DNA of 64,000 nucleotides, taken from positions 1 through 64,000 of the forward strand of contig CAMVPA010000003.1 in assembly GCA_947169245.1 (NCBI GenBank), given 5' to 3'. The position numbers and the translations under genes were made by a program. How positions within the stretch are numbered: position 1 is the stretch's first letter; each line of letters begins with the position of its first letter. Origin of the DNA: an uncultured Prevotellaceae bacterium. Its GTDB lineage: Bacteria > Bacteroidota > Bacteroidia > Bacteroidales > Bacteroidaceae. Under the pieces are notes generated by a model that searched no databases, was not told the origin of the DNA, and saw nothing but the letters and a program-made list of their open reading frames with translations. Positions 1 to 8,200 of this stretch are shown in pieces.

Positions 1-147
1 ATCCTGCGGCGGCCCCGGAGAATCCTGCGGCGGCCCCGGAGAATCCTGCGGCGGCACCGGAGAATCCTGCGGCGGCACCGGAGAATCCTGCGGCGGCACC
101 GGAGAATCCTGCGGCGGCCCCCCAGACTCCTGCGGCGGCCCCGGACA
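1..147. repeat. 21-bp tandem minisatellite, 7 copies
   Basis: Seven head-to-tail copies of a 21-bp unit (core cctgcggcggcmccggaga) run from the left edge of the window, so the array may be longer. Copies 1-2 are identical, copies 3-5 share a single C-to-A change, and copies 6-7 are degenerate. The unit is a multiple of three. It reads as P-A-A-A-P-E-N in one forward frame and S-C-G-G-P-G-E in another, and both stay open. Confidence 0.95.
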
Positions 148-281
148 TTCCCCCGTACTGTACAAACTTTTTAGGTGTGGGAGGTGTGGGTACTTTTCCG
201 ATTTTATCAAGAAGACTTTGTACGACGATGTTGGAACACGACGGCCCACTGAAGCGGGACGATAAAAAAGAAAGATCATGA
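3..281 (+). CDS. Possible C-terminal tail of a gene cut by the window start
   Basis: A forward frame is open from the window edge to a TGA at 279-281 and overlaps the fimbrillin ATG at 278 by four bases. It would encode P-A-A-A-P-E-N repeats and then about 45 non-repetitive residues. A second frame is open up to a TAA at 263-265; it encodes S-C-G-G-P-G-E repeats followed by a C-G-R-C-G segment that could be a zinc knuckle. I cannot decide which frame, if either, is translated, and I recognise no family. The ATGA overlap slightly favours the first frame. No good Bacteroidetes promoter is visible between 148 and 277. Confidence 0.3.
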   Translation, partial: PAAAPENPAAAPENPAAAPENPAAAPENPAAAPENPAAAPQTPAAAPDIPPYCTNFLGVGGVGTFPILSRRLCTTMLEHDGPLKRDDKKERS

Positions 282-1999
282 AGAAACAATTATTCATAGC
301 AGCCGCAGCGCTCCTCGCATTGGCGGGATGCTCAAGCGATGAGTTTGTCGGGGATAACAGCTCTCCAGCGACAAGCAATGCCAGTGGAGCAATCCAATTT
401 GTGTCAAGCACTCCAGCAATTACGCGTGCAGAAAGAACTGGCGCAACTGCTGCAGGGGATTTAAACTATTCGTTTGCTGTCTATGCAATAAAGACCATGC
501 CGGACGGTCCCGATGAGGGAACAGACCCCGACCTCGTTAACGTATTTGCACACAATGAATACAATGCATCTTCTAATACTCCTTATTGGGTTTGGTATAA
601 CACTTCAACAGCCAATACGACAACCTCAAACACTGCTAATTGGGAGTATGTTGGCACTGCAGGAGATAAAACAACTGCTGGTGGAACTTTCAATTTAACA
701 ACCGCCCAAACTATCAAATATTGGGATTATGCTGCCACCAACTATATTTTCACAGCTTACAAAGCAAATGCAGTTGGAGATCCCGCTGATGCTGGAACCG
801 TATCCAACGTCACCACATCAGGTTTTACTTTCGTTGGCACTGCAGCTCAATTTGCAGGTCTCTACGTCGCTGACAAATTGACTATTGATGCAAAAGCAAA
901 CCCCGCAGCTCACGGTACAGCAGACAACAAGATTGGCGATGCCGTCAAACTAACCTTCCGTTCTGGTGCAGCCAAAGTTCGTCTGGGTATCTATGAGACC
1001 ATTGCTGGCTACAATGTAAAGAATGTGACCTTCAAGCCTACTTCACCTGCGACCTTTACCAAAACGGCTACTAGTGCCCAGCTTTCTGGTAGTTTCAATG
1101 GATCATCTCCTACTGGCGATGCTCAAACTTTCACTGTTACATACGATGGTAGCGGTGTAGCACAATTCGCAACTTCTACAGCAGCAACAAACAACTATGT
1201 CTTTGGTACATTTGATACCGACGGCACCCCCTATCTTGGAGAATCATCTACAAGTCCTACATGGGCTAATGCCAGCAGTGACTATATCAACGTTCTTCCG
1301 AATACAGACCATACAGGAGCTATGGTGTTGAATGTTGACTTCGATCTTTATAACACAACAACAGGCGAAACAATTCATGTAACAGATGCAAAAGCAGTGG
1401 TTCCCGCAGCTTACATGAAATGGAACCCGAACTACGCATACACCTATCTGTTCAAGATTTGCGACAACACCGATGGCTATACGGGACCTGAGGCAAGCCC
1501 GACAGGTCTGTATCCTATTACCTTTGATGCTGTAACCATCGCAGCAACTGATGCCTCAGAAGGTATTATCACCACAGTATCTACACCTTCTATCACAACT
1601 TATCAGGTCGGTTCTGTAGTAGATCCACCATCAACTTCTGAACATGGTATTACCTATGCACATGCAAATGGGCCTATCTACATCACTGTGAACACAAATG
1701 GAACATTGGAGACCCTAAACGCTTCTGGCACGACAATTAAACTATACACTGTCGCTCCAGAAACGACAGAAGCTGACCTCATGTTAGCTTCAGGATATGC
1801 CAAAACAGAGGTTACAAGTGGAGAAGATGATGCCATGACTATTATTACGAGTGAAGAAACACCGGCGAATAGTAGTATCGCCTTCACAGCCAACCAAGCT
1901 GCTAAATTTACTCCAACCAATGGTAAAACATATGCCTTTGAGTATACCACAAATACAGTGAAGGCCTACAAGATCATCAAAGTTATAGCTGGCTCCTAA
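278..1999 (+). CDS. Fimbrillin-like surface lipoprotein (type V pilin family)
   Basis: This 573-residue protein starts with a lipoprotein signal peptide whose lipobox L-A-G-C places the acylated cysteine at residue 18. A T-R-A motif follows near residue 50, the kind of Arg site at which type V pilins are trimmed before polymerisation. It shares the I-K-Y-W-D-(W/Y) motif and the Y-M-(K/R)-W-x-P-x-Y-(A/S)-Y-T-Y motif with the lipoprotein at 2637. About 170 extra residues follow the last shared motif, with no recognisable domain. Such proteins are exported as lipoproteins and assemble as stalk or accessory pilins. Its coding sequence looks clearly richer in A+T than the next pilin, suggesting a different origin. 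The family call is firm; stalk versus tip role cannot be decided. Confidence 0.8.
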   Translation: MKKQLFIAAAALLALAGCSSDEFVGDNSSPATSNASGAIQFVSSTPAITRAERTGATAAGDLNYSFAVYAIKTMPDGPDEGTDPDLVNVFAHNEYNASSNTPYWVWYNTSTANTTTSNTANWEYVGTAGDKTTAGGTFNLTTAQTIKYWDYAATNYIFTAYKANAVGDPADAGTVSNVTTSGFTFVGTAAQFAGLYVADKLTIDAKANPAAHGTADNKIGDAVKLTFRSGAAKVRLGIYETIAGYNVKNVTFKPTSPATFTKTATSAQLSGSFNGSSPTGDAQTFTVTYDGSGVAQFATSTAATNNYVFGTFDTDGTPYLGESSTSPTWANASSDYINVLPNTDHTGAMVLNVDFDLYNTTTGETIHVTDAKAVVPAAYMKWNPNYAYTYLFKICDNTDGYTGPEASPTGLYPITFDAVTIAATDASEGIITTVSTPSITTYQVGSVVDPPSTSEHGITYAHANGPIYITVNTNGTLETLNASGTTIKLYTVAPETTEADLMLASGYAKTEVTSGEDDAMTIITSEETPANSSIAFTANQAAKFTPTNGKTYAFEYTTNTVKAYKIIKVIAGS

Positions 2000-2000
2000 C

Positions 2001-2063
2001 CCCCTTCCCTACCACCCCCTACCCTCCCCCTCCTTTATGGGGGAGGAAGGGGGTAGCAAGGGG
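2001..2063. repeat. GC-rich nested inverted repeat after the first pilin
   Basis: An 8-bp stem (cctccccc at 2023-2030, gggggagg at 2039-2046) with an 8-base loop is nested inside outer arms ccccttc... and ...aagggg. It lies just after the pilin stop and could end transcription, although no U-tract follows. The same ccctccc/gggaggg style of hairpin occurs twice between kduI and the ExuT-like gene (44324-44343 and 44429-44448), so it may be a dispersed intergenic repeat. Confidence 0.6.
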
Positions 2064-2106
2064 ATTGCGTAGGGCGAACGTAGCGAACGAAAACGATAAC
2101 GACAAC

Positions 2107-2640
2107 GTGAAACAGGAGATCAATCTTTTTGAAGGACGTAGAGTCCGCACAGCATGGGACAGTGACACAGAGAAATGGTATTTCTCGGTGGTAGATGTCT
2201 GTGGCGTCCTTACAGAAAGTAAGAATCCAACAGACTATCTAAAGAAACTACGCAAGCGTGAACCTGAATTAAGCACCTACCTAGGGACAAATTGTCCCCA
2301 GGTACTAATGACTACTGAAAGTGGCAAACTACGTCTGACTCTTGCTGCTAGTTCGGAGCACCTCTCCCACATCATCCTGTTCATAAACTCTCCTAAAGAG
2401 GAAGAATTCAGGGAGTGGATAGAGCAGATTACGAGCACCGAAGAGACTGTATGGCTCACACAGTCTCAGATTATAGACCTTTTCCTGTCAAGCAAATCGA
2501 ATATCAGCGAACATATCGCAAATATTTACGAACAGGGAGAACTTGTTTATGGGGCAACAGTTCGGAATTTCCGAACAGTTCAAAAAGAAGGAAACAGAAC
2601 TGGACAAGACAGTAATTTTAAATCAATTATAACAACGTGA
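2107..2640 (+). pseudogene. Decayed Bro-N / RhuM fusion remnant
   Basis: The first 110 or so residues resemble a Bro-N domain, the DNA-binding N-terminus of phage antirepressors (E-I-N-L-F-E-G, then W-Y-F-S-V-V-D-V). From T-V-W-L-T-Q-S-Q-I the sequence matches the start of RhuM-family proteins, but stops after about 65 residues, where RhuM proteins run past 300. A normal Bro-N protein would instead carry a long helical C-terminus. The open frame extends back to TTG 2065, but GTG 2107 gives the natural Bro-N start. Its stop overlaps the GTG of the next pilin (GTGA), so readthrough could still couple the two. Most likely a residue of two mobile-element genes joined by deletion; a functional short regulator is less likely. 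Confidence 0.65.
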
Positions 2641-3785
2641 ACAAGACGTACGGACATATCATCATGATGGCAATGGCGGCGCTGATGGCTGCCGCCTGCA
2701 GCCACGACTCCGACAATGGGCCGGAGGGCGGTGGTGACGTGCCCGTAGTGGAGACCGCTAAAGCTATCAGCTTTAGCGGTCAGCAGGGAGAGGAGCAAGT
2801 GACGCGTGCAGCAACACCGCTGAACGAGGCGGGAGTCACAGCCTTCACCGTATATGGCTATAAGAATGACAGTTACACGGACGGTGAAGGGTTCAGCGGA
2901 CTACAGACCGTGTTCCCCGGATACTGCGTCAACTGGACGGCAAGCAGCGCCGGCACCACGACGTCGAACAGCGACGGATGGGAGTACGTGAACCAGCAGA
3001 CGGGCAGCGCCCCGGAACAGACCATCAAGTACTGGGACTGGGGCACGAAGGCATACCGCTTCTTTGCGGTGACGGCAGGGGCAGGAGCTCCCAGCGAGGG
3101 AATCGACGGGAGCACTTCGTTCACCATGGCAGTGGACTGCAGCGGTGCCAACGACGAGGCGGTAGCTACAAAGGTTGCGGCAGCGCCGTATTTCAGCAAA
3201 CTGTGGTTCTCGACGGGTATGCTGCCCGCCTACGCCGACAAGCAGTTCGGCAGACCCGTGCAGCTGATGTTCCAGAAACCCTTTACGCGTGTGCGCATGA
3301 TTATTAAATACACGTACCCGCGCGAGGGCATCAATCTGACGGGGCTCCAGTTCAAGCCGACGGACGGCACGAAAATAGCCCGCAAGGGCACCGTCACCGT
3401 CATCTACCCGCTGACGGGAACGGACACGAAGGAGACATACAGCTCGACGCGAAACGCTGACCCTGCTGAGGGCGAAGAGCTGACGGCATTTACGGTCGAT
3501 TACGACCCAGAGGACGACAGTAAGGAATATGAATTCCCCGTCAAAGACGGCTGGTACACCGTGTTCCCCAACATGTCACAAGGCAGCTACACGCTGAATG
3601 TGAACGTGAACGGCTCAGGCAGAACCGCCGCGGTACCCGCCCAATATATGCGGTGGCTCCCCGGCTACAGCTACACCTACGTATTTAAGATCAACGAGGA
3701 AGGTGGCGTGGAGATCGGATGGGTGGAGTACGCCGTGACACCATGGACGGAAATGGAGATAAACCATACGACGCACAATTGGTAG
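2637..3785 (+). CDS. Fimbrillin-like surface lipoprotein
   Basis: This 382-residue protein starts at GTG, which gives a clean lipoprotein signal peptide with lipobox M-A-A-A-C and acylated cysteine at residue 21. A T-R-A motif (E-Q-V-T-R-A-A-T) lies near residue 58, as expected for pilin maturation by an Arg-specific protease. The core shares I-K-Y-W-D-W and the terminal Y-M-R-W-L-P-G-Y-S-Y-T-Y-V-F-K segment with the pilin at 278, then ends soon after, so it lacks the extra C-terminal domain of that paralogue. It reads as more G+C-rich than the first pilin. It is a member of the Bacteroidales fimbrillin/Mfa-like superfamily; the exact subunit role is unknown. Confidence 0.8.
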   Translation: MNKTYGHIIMMAMAALMAAACSHDSDNGPEGGGDVPVVETAKAISFSGQQGEEQVTRAATPLNEAGVTAFTVYGYKNDSYTDGEGFSGLQTVFPGYCVNWTASSAGTTTSNSDGWEYVNQQTGSAPEQTIKYWDWGTKAYRFFAVTAGAGAPSEGIDGSTSFTMAVDCSGANDEAVATKVAAAPYFSKLWFSTGMLPAYADKQFGRPVQLMFQKPFTRVRMIIKYTYPREGINLTGLQFKPTDGTKIARKGTVTVIYPLTGTDTKETYSSTRNADPAEGEELTAFTVDYDPEDDSKEYEFPVKDGWYTVFPNMSQGSYTLNVNVNGSGRTAAVPAQYMRWLPGYSYTYVFKINEEGGVEIGWVEYAVTPWTEMEINHTTHNW

Positions 3786-3800
3786 GCGGCCTGCGGCCTA
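3783..3800. repeat. Small palindrome over the pilin stop codon
   Basis: The sequence taggcggcctgcggccta has matching taggc/gccta arms and includes the pilin stop. It resembles a degenerate REP-type hairpin but lacks the cagtgt leader seen near the RAYT gene. It may act as a weak terminator. The bases that follow (3806-3833) are an A+T-rich run of aataatga/aataa repeats. Confidence 0.35.
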
Positions 3801-3833
3801 AAGAATAATGAATAATGAATAAATAATAAATAA

Positions 3834-5228
3834 TTGAAGAAAGGAAAGGACATAGTAAGAAGAGGGCTGAGAAGGCTGATGGGACTCATGGGAGCCATGA
3901 GACCTATAGGACCTATGGGACCTATAGGACTTATAGGACTTATAGGACTTATAGGACTTATGGGGCTCATGGGCTGTAGCCCGGAGGCTGACTTGGAGCC
4001 GGAGGTGGTGCCGCAGGGAGAGTTCAGCCCTGAGGTGGCCAGCTATGTCACTTGGTTTGAGGAGGCCGAGAGGGCCGCTGAGGGAAGGGCTGAGAGCTCT
4101 GGGACCAATGGGACCAATGAGTCCTATGGGACCAATGAGTCCTATGAGACCACCCGGGCATGGGCTGTACCATCGGGGTATGAGCCATATGAGGATGGTA
4201 TTCAGTCGGTGGGTATTGCGTTTACACGAAATAACGAGGACCCGACGGTTGGTGCAGACCCGTCGTATCCGAAGACCATGATAGGCAGCTTCTTCTATAG
4301 CAGCGGTAAGTGGCACACGAGCCTGACGGACATCAAGACAGATACCTACTACCTCTATGGCTATATTCCTCACCAGACTGCTATCAAATATAGCATCACG
4401 GACCGCTCTGGCACGAATGCCAGCTATAGCACGGGTGCCATCATGACGCTGGCGAACGTGCCTACCGTGATGAGTCATGACCTGTGCGTGGCGATTGGTG
4501 TCAAGCACGGCTTCGACAAAGACCACGATGGTGATTACACCGATACAAACAGCAACAGCACCTATGACGAAGGTACTGACACACGCACGAACCGCCTGCG
4601 CAGGGGAGACTTTGCCTTTACAGCTGCGCCGACGTCGAACGAGGACCCCAAGAACTTCGTGTTTATGCTCTTCGACCACCTGTATGCGTCGCTGCGCATC
4701 AATCTGAGGGTCTATAACGACTATGACGAATTGCGCACCATCAAGCTGAAGAAGCTGATGCTGAGACCTGAGGCTGGTGAGACGGCGTGCAAGGATCACA
4801 ACACCATCACCGTCACGCTGGCCGCTAACGGTACAGGAAGCGACCCCATCACAGAAATTGATTATTTGCAAACGGGCGAGGTGATTGGCAGTAGCGAGGA
4901 AGACGATAAAGGCATCGTGTTCTGGCCAACGTCATCATCGACGGGCAAGACGCTGACCACGAGCTTCCAGACCTTTACCAGTTACTTCATGCCGATAGGC
5001 ATCACCAAGCTCGCCCTGACAAGTGTCTATGATGTGTACGACAAGAAAGGCAACAAGGTACGCGAGGACTGCGAAGCCACCAACACACTGGTACTCAGTG
5101 AGTTGTTTACCGGACAGGCAGAAACCCTGCGTGGCACAAGATATATGATTAACATGACCGTCAACCCGACGTACTTGTATGTGCTGTCGGAGCCGGACCT
5201 GGACAGTCCGACGGTGGTAATAAATTGA
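3834..5228 (+). CDS. Fimbrillin-like lipoprotein with repeat-built signal peptide
   Basis: This 464-residue lipoprotein lies four bases upstream of the first giant repeat protein, so the two are probably co-transcribed. The start is TTG (M-K-K-G-K-D); the nearest in-frame ATG is residue 16, the first base of a 9-bp tandem repeat. That repeat encodes the whole hydrophobic core as (M/I)-G-(L/P) triplets and runs into the lipobox L-M-G-C, with the acylated cysteine at residue 48. A second block of the same 9-bp motif, in another codon phase, encodes G-T-N/E-S-Y at residues 90-107. The rest is a pilin-like beta-rich body ending in a fimbrillin-type segment (L-R-G-T-R-Y-M-I-N-M-T-V). It may be a tip or anchor subunit (FimB/Mfa2-like); that role is inferred from position. 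Confidence 0.7.
   Translation: MKKGKDIVRRGLRRLMGLMGAMRPIGPMGPIGLIGLIGLIGLMGLMGCSPEADLEPEVVPQGEFSPEVASYVTWFEEAERAAEGRAESSGTNGTNESYGTNESYETTRAWAVPSGYEPYEDGIQSVGIAFTRNNEDPTVGADPSYPKTMIGSFFYSSGKWHTSLTDIKTDTYYLYGYIPHQTAIKYSITDRSGTNASYSTGAIMTLANVPTVMSHDLCVAIGVKHGFDKDHDGDYTDTNSNSTYDEGTDTRTNRLRRGDFAFTAAPTSNEDPKNFVFMLFDHLYASLRINLRVYNDYDELRTIKLKKLMLRPEAGETACKDHNTITVTLAANGTGSDPITEIDYLQTGEVIGSSEEDDKGIVFWPTSSSTGKTLTTSFQTFTSYFMPIGITKLALTSVYDVYDKKGNKVREDCEATNTLVLSELFTGQAETLRGTRYMINMTVNPTYLYVLSEPDLDSPTVVIN
3879..3977 (+). repeat. 9-bp tandem repeat forming a lipoprotein signal peptide
   Basis: Eleven 9-bp units of consensus atrggacyt run without interruption; four consecutive copies of ataggactt are identical. 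Read in frame they give eleven (M/I)-(G/R)-(L/P/A) tripeptides. The last unit, atgggctgt, supplies the M-G-C of the lipobox. Copy-number change would keep the frame and only alter hydrophobic-core length. Confidence 0.95.
4101..4154 (+). repeat. 9-bp repeat block, second codon phase
   Basis: Six units (gggaccaat, gagtcctat, gagaccacc types) of the motif seen at 3879-3977, read one codon position differently so that they encode G-T-N and E-S-Y triplets just after the lipoprotein N-terminus. Confidence 0.85.
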
Positions 5229-5232
5229 GAGA

Positions 5233-8200
5233 TTGAGAACTGAGAAGACGATAATAAGAAGGATGATGGGACTCATAGGACGACTAGGACCTATGGGACC
5301 TATGAGACCTATAGGACCTATAGGACCTATAGGACTTATGGGACCCATAAGACTTATAGTGATCATAGCCCTTGTGGGGCTGTGGCCGCTGTCGTCGTCT
5401 GCTCAGATCAAGATTGGTGGTAACGTGTATGGCGGTGGTAACCACGCAGAGGTGAAAGGCAGCACGAAGGTGACGGTGACGGGCGGCGACATCGGCGCAG
5501 TACTTGACCCGGAGGCCACCCGTCCGGTGGTTGATCCGCACGGCCGCGTGTTCGGCGGTGCCCGTATGGCCAATGTGGGCGGTAGCACCTTCGTACATGT
5601 GGATGGTGAGCACGCTACCGACTATATCCTTGTCAACCAGGTGTATGGCGGTAATGATATCGCCGGTCAGATTGGTACGGCACAGGCCGTCAGCGAGACT
5701 ATTCCTACGGAGCTGACAGCTGTGAAGCGCACTGAGGCTGACAAGACTGACCCGAAGAAGAATGCCGTCGATGACACCTTCAACAGTTATGTGCGCGTTA
5801 GCACTAAGGTGGGGAGTTCTAATGTTTATTATACTCAGAGTGAGATAGATGCGGCAACGCCCAAGGACGCAGCCTACGGCAAGACCACTAATCATGTAAA
5901 GACTCCTGCTGTTCCTGCCGACGATGCCAAGAAAATCTATATCGGTCAGCTCTTTGCAGGCGGCAACGGTGACTTTATTTACACCGATGCCAATGGCAAT
6001 GCGTTGAGGGATGGCGATGACTATGTCATCAAGCAAGTCATGAAGCAAAACGGCCAGGAAGTACAAACGATCATTGGCAGGAGCAAGACGCCGTTTGTGC
6101 AGCCTGAACTGGACAAGACCTACTTGGAGGTGCTTGGCGGCTCCATCGTCTATGGCTACGGCGGTGGTAACAATGCGACGGTAAAGAAACAGAACATCAT
6201 CCACATTGACAACCCCAGTGAGGTGGTGAACCATATCCTGGTGAATAGCGCAGGAGTGGAGGGTGATGATGAGACCTATGGGACCTATGAGTCCAATGAG
6301 ACCAATGGGCTGGAGAATCCAGTGCCGGATGGCTATACCGACCTGCTGAATACGGCGCGCTTCAAGGAGATGGGCATCAACACCACGTTCTCGCAGCCCA
6401 GTAGCGGTGAATACCAGGTGGGCCGCTTCTTCGGCGGCAACAACAAGGCCGAGATGAGCATCCGTCCGACGTGGAACCTGCTGGACGGTTTGGTGCGCAA
6501 CCTGTATAGCGGTGGTAACAAGGGCAGCATGACCAGTAAGGACGGTCTGCTCCTTGAGATTCCCACCTACTCCACCCTTGAAGTCGATAACCTCTTTGGC
6601 GGCTGTCGTATGGCCGACGTGATGCCGACGGTAAATGGTGTCTATACGCCTTGTACGAACCTGGAAGGCTACAACTTCCCGCCTGAGCTGTCGGCCCGAA
6701 CGCTGGTGCGCGGCGGACACATCAACAATGTCTATGGCGGTAACGACGTCACGGGTACGGTGTATGGCGGTAATGCCATCGGTATCTACACCACCGTCTA
6801 TGGCGATGTCTATGGTGGCGGTAACGGCAACTACCCCTACACGGACCACCCGAACTTAGAGGACAACGACACCTTTGGCGACTTCTGGTATGATGTGCCG
6901 GCTGGTATGACCTCTGGTATAGCCCTGAATGCGTTCCGTCCGAATGCCGAGCAGGTGTCTATCCGCTTGAAGGGTACAGGTGGCGGTCCCAGTGGATATA
7001 CCGTCATCCAAGGCTCCGTGTTCCTGGGTGGTAACTGTGCATCGCTGGCTACCAAGAAGCCCAACCCGATGGTGGAGCTGAAGATCGGTTCCTACGTCAT
7101 TGCCGACAATGTGTTCCTTGGTAACAACGGTGCCGGCATGGTCGATGAGAACAACCTGAAGTACTATGCTGGTTATGTGGATACCGACGGCAATTACAGT
7201 GCCACCAGCGGTACGAAATTCAACTCGATGGACCTGAAAGGCGACGCCAGTGTGTTCAAGCGGTATATGACGGGCGTTGCCATGCCGCTGCTGCCCAGCA
7301 TCGTGTTTGACAAGGTGGCCAATGGCGACCCCGAGAATTATGTGCCCGGCTCGAGCTTCATCGGCTCCCTCTACTGTGGTGGTAACGTCGGAAGTATGAC
7401 CGTCGAGGGTCTGGAGCGCTTCACCATCAACGAGAAAGTGAACATCTACGAGAAGTTCGTGGGTGGCTGTAACAATGCCGATGTAAAGGAAGGCACGTAT
7501 AATGCGGCCTATCAGGGCGGTGTGATCGGCACCGAGGACGAGCAGGCTGAAGGCGGCTATATGGAAAACGGTAAGATCAAGGACCGTATCGAGATCAACC
7601 TGGAGAAGATGACCATCACGCCGCTGCGCTGGAACGACACCAAGACCATGCTTTCGTGGAATACGAATAAGTGGGACGACAATGCCTACTTCGAGATAGA
7701 AGCCGGTACGGAGCTGGTTAAAGACGAGAAGTATTACACCAAATCGGAGGACGTTTACACAGAGCATACTGTAACAAATGAAAGCATTACAGTCGGCGAA
7801 AACGATGAGTTCTATAGCAAGGGCGGCTTCGTAGAAGTGGCAAGAAACCCGTCCGATCACGATATCCGTCTGCTTGGCGGTAACGTCTATGGCGGCTGCT
7901 ATGAGAGCGGCCATGTGAACGGTAACGTGGTTATCAACATCAACGAGGATGTGCTGAATAAGGAAAGCGTATTCGGTACTAAAGAAGGCGTCATGATGGG
8001 CAATCCGGCCTCTGGCGTGGAAGTTAAAGACCAGCGTGACGACCTGATGGCTGTGTCCCTGTCGGTGTTCGGTGCCGGCTATGGTGAGGACACCGAGATA
8101 TGGGGCAGCACCACCGTGAACCACAACAACGGCTACGCCTTCCAGATCTTCGGCGGCGGCCAGCAAGGTGTGGTCGGTAAGAAGGTGAAAGTCGGGAGCG

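Noticed and set aside
1..147. CRISPR array
   Set aside because: The 21-bp units are directly adjacent without unique spacers and are not palindromic.
3798..4871. A minus-strand ORF over the 9-bp repeats with a Y-K-S-Y-K-S-Y run
   Set aside because: It is the reverse reading of the 9-bp repeat and lies opposite a lipoprotein with a proper signal sequence.
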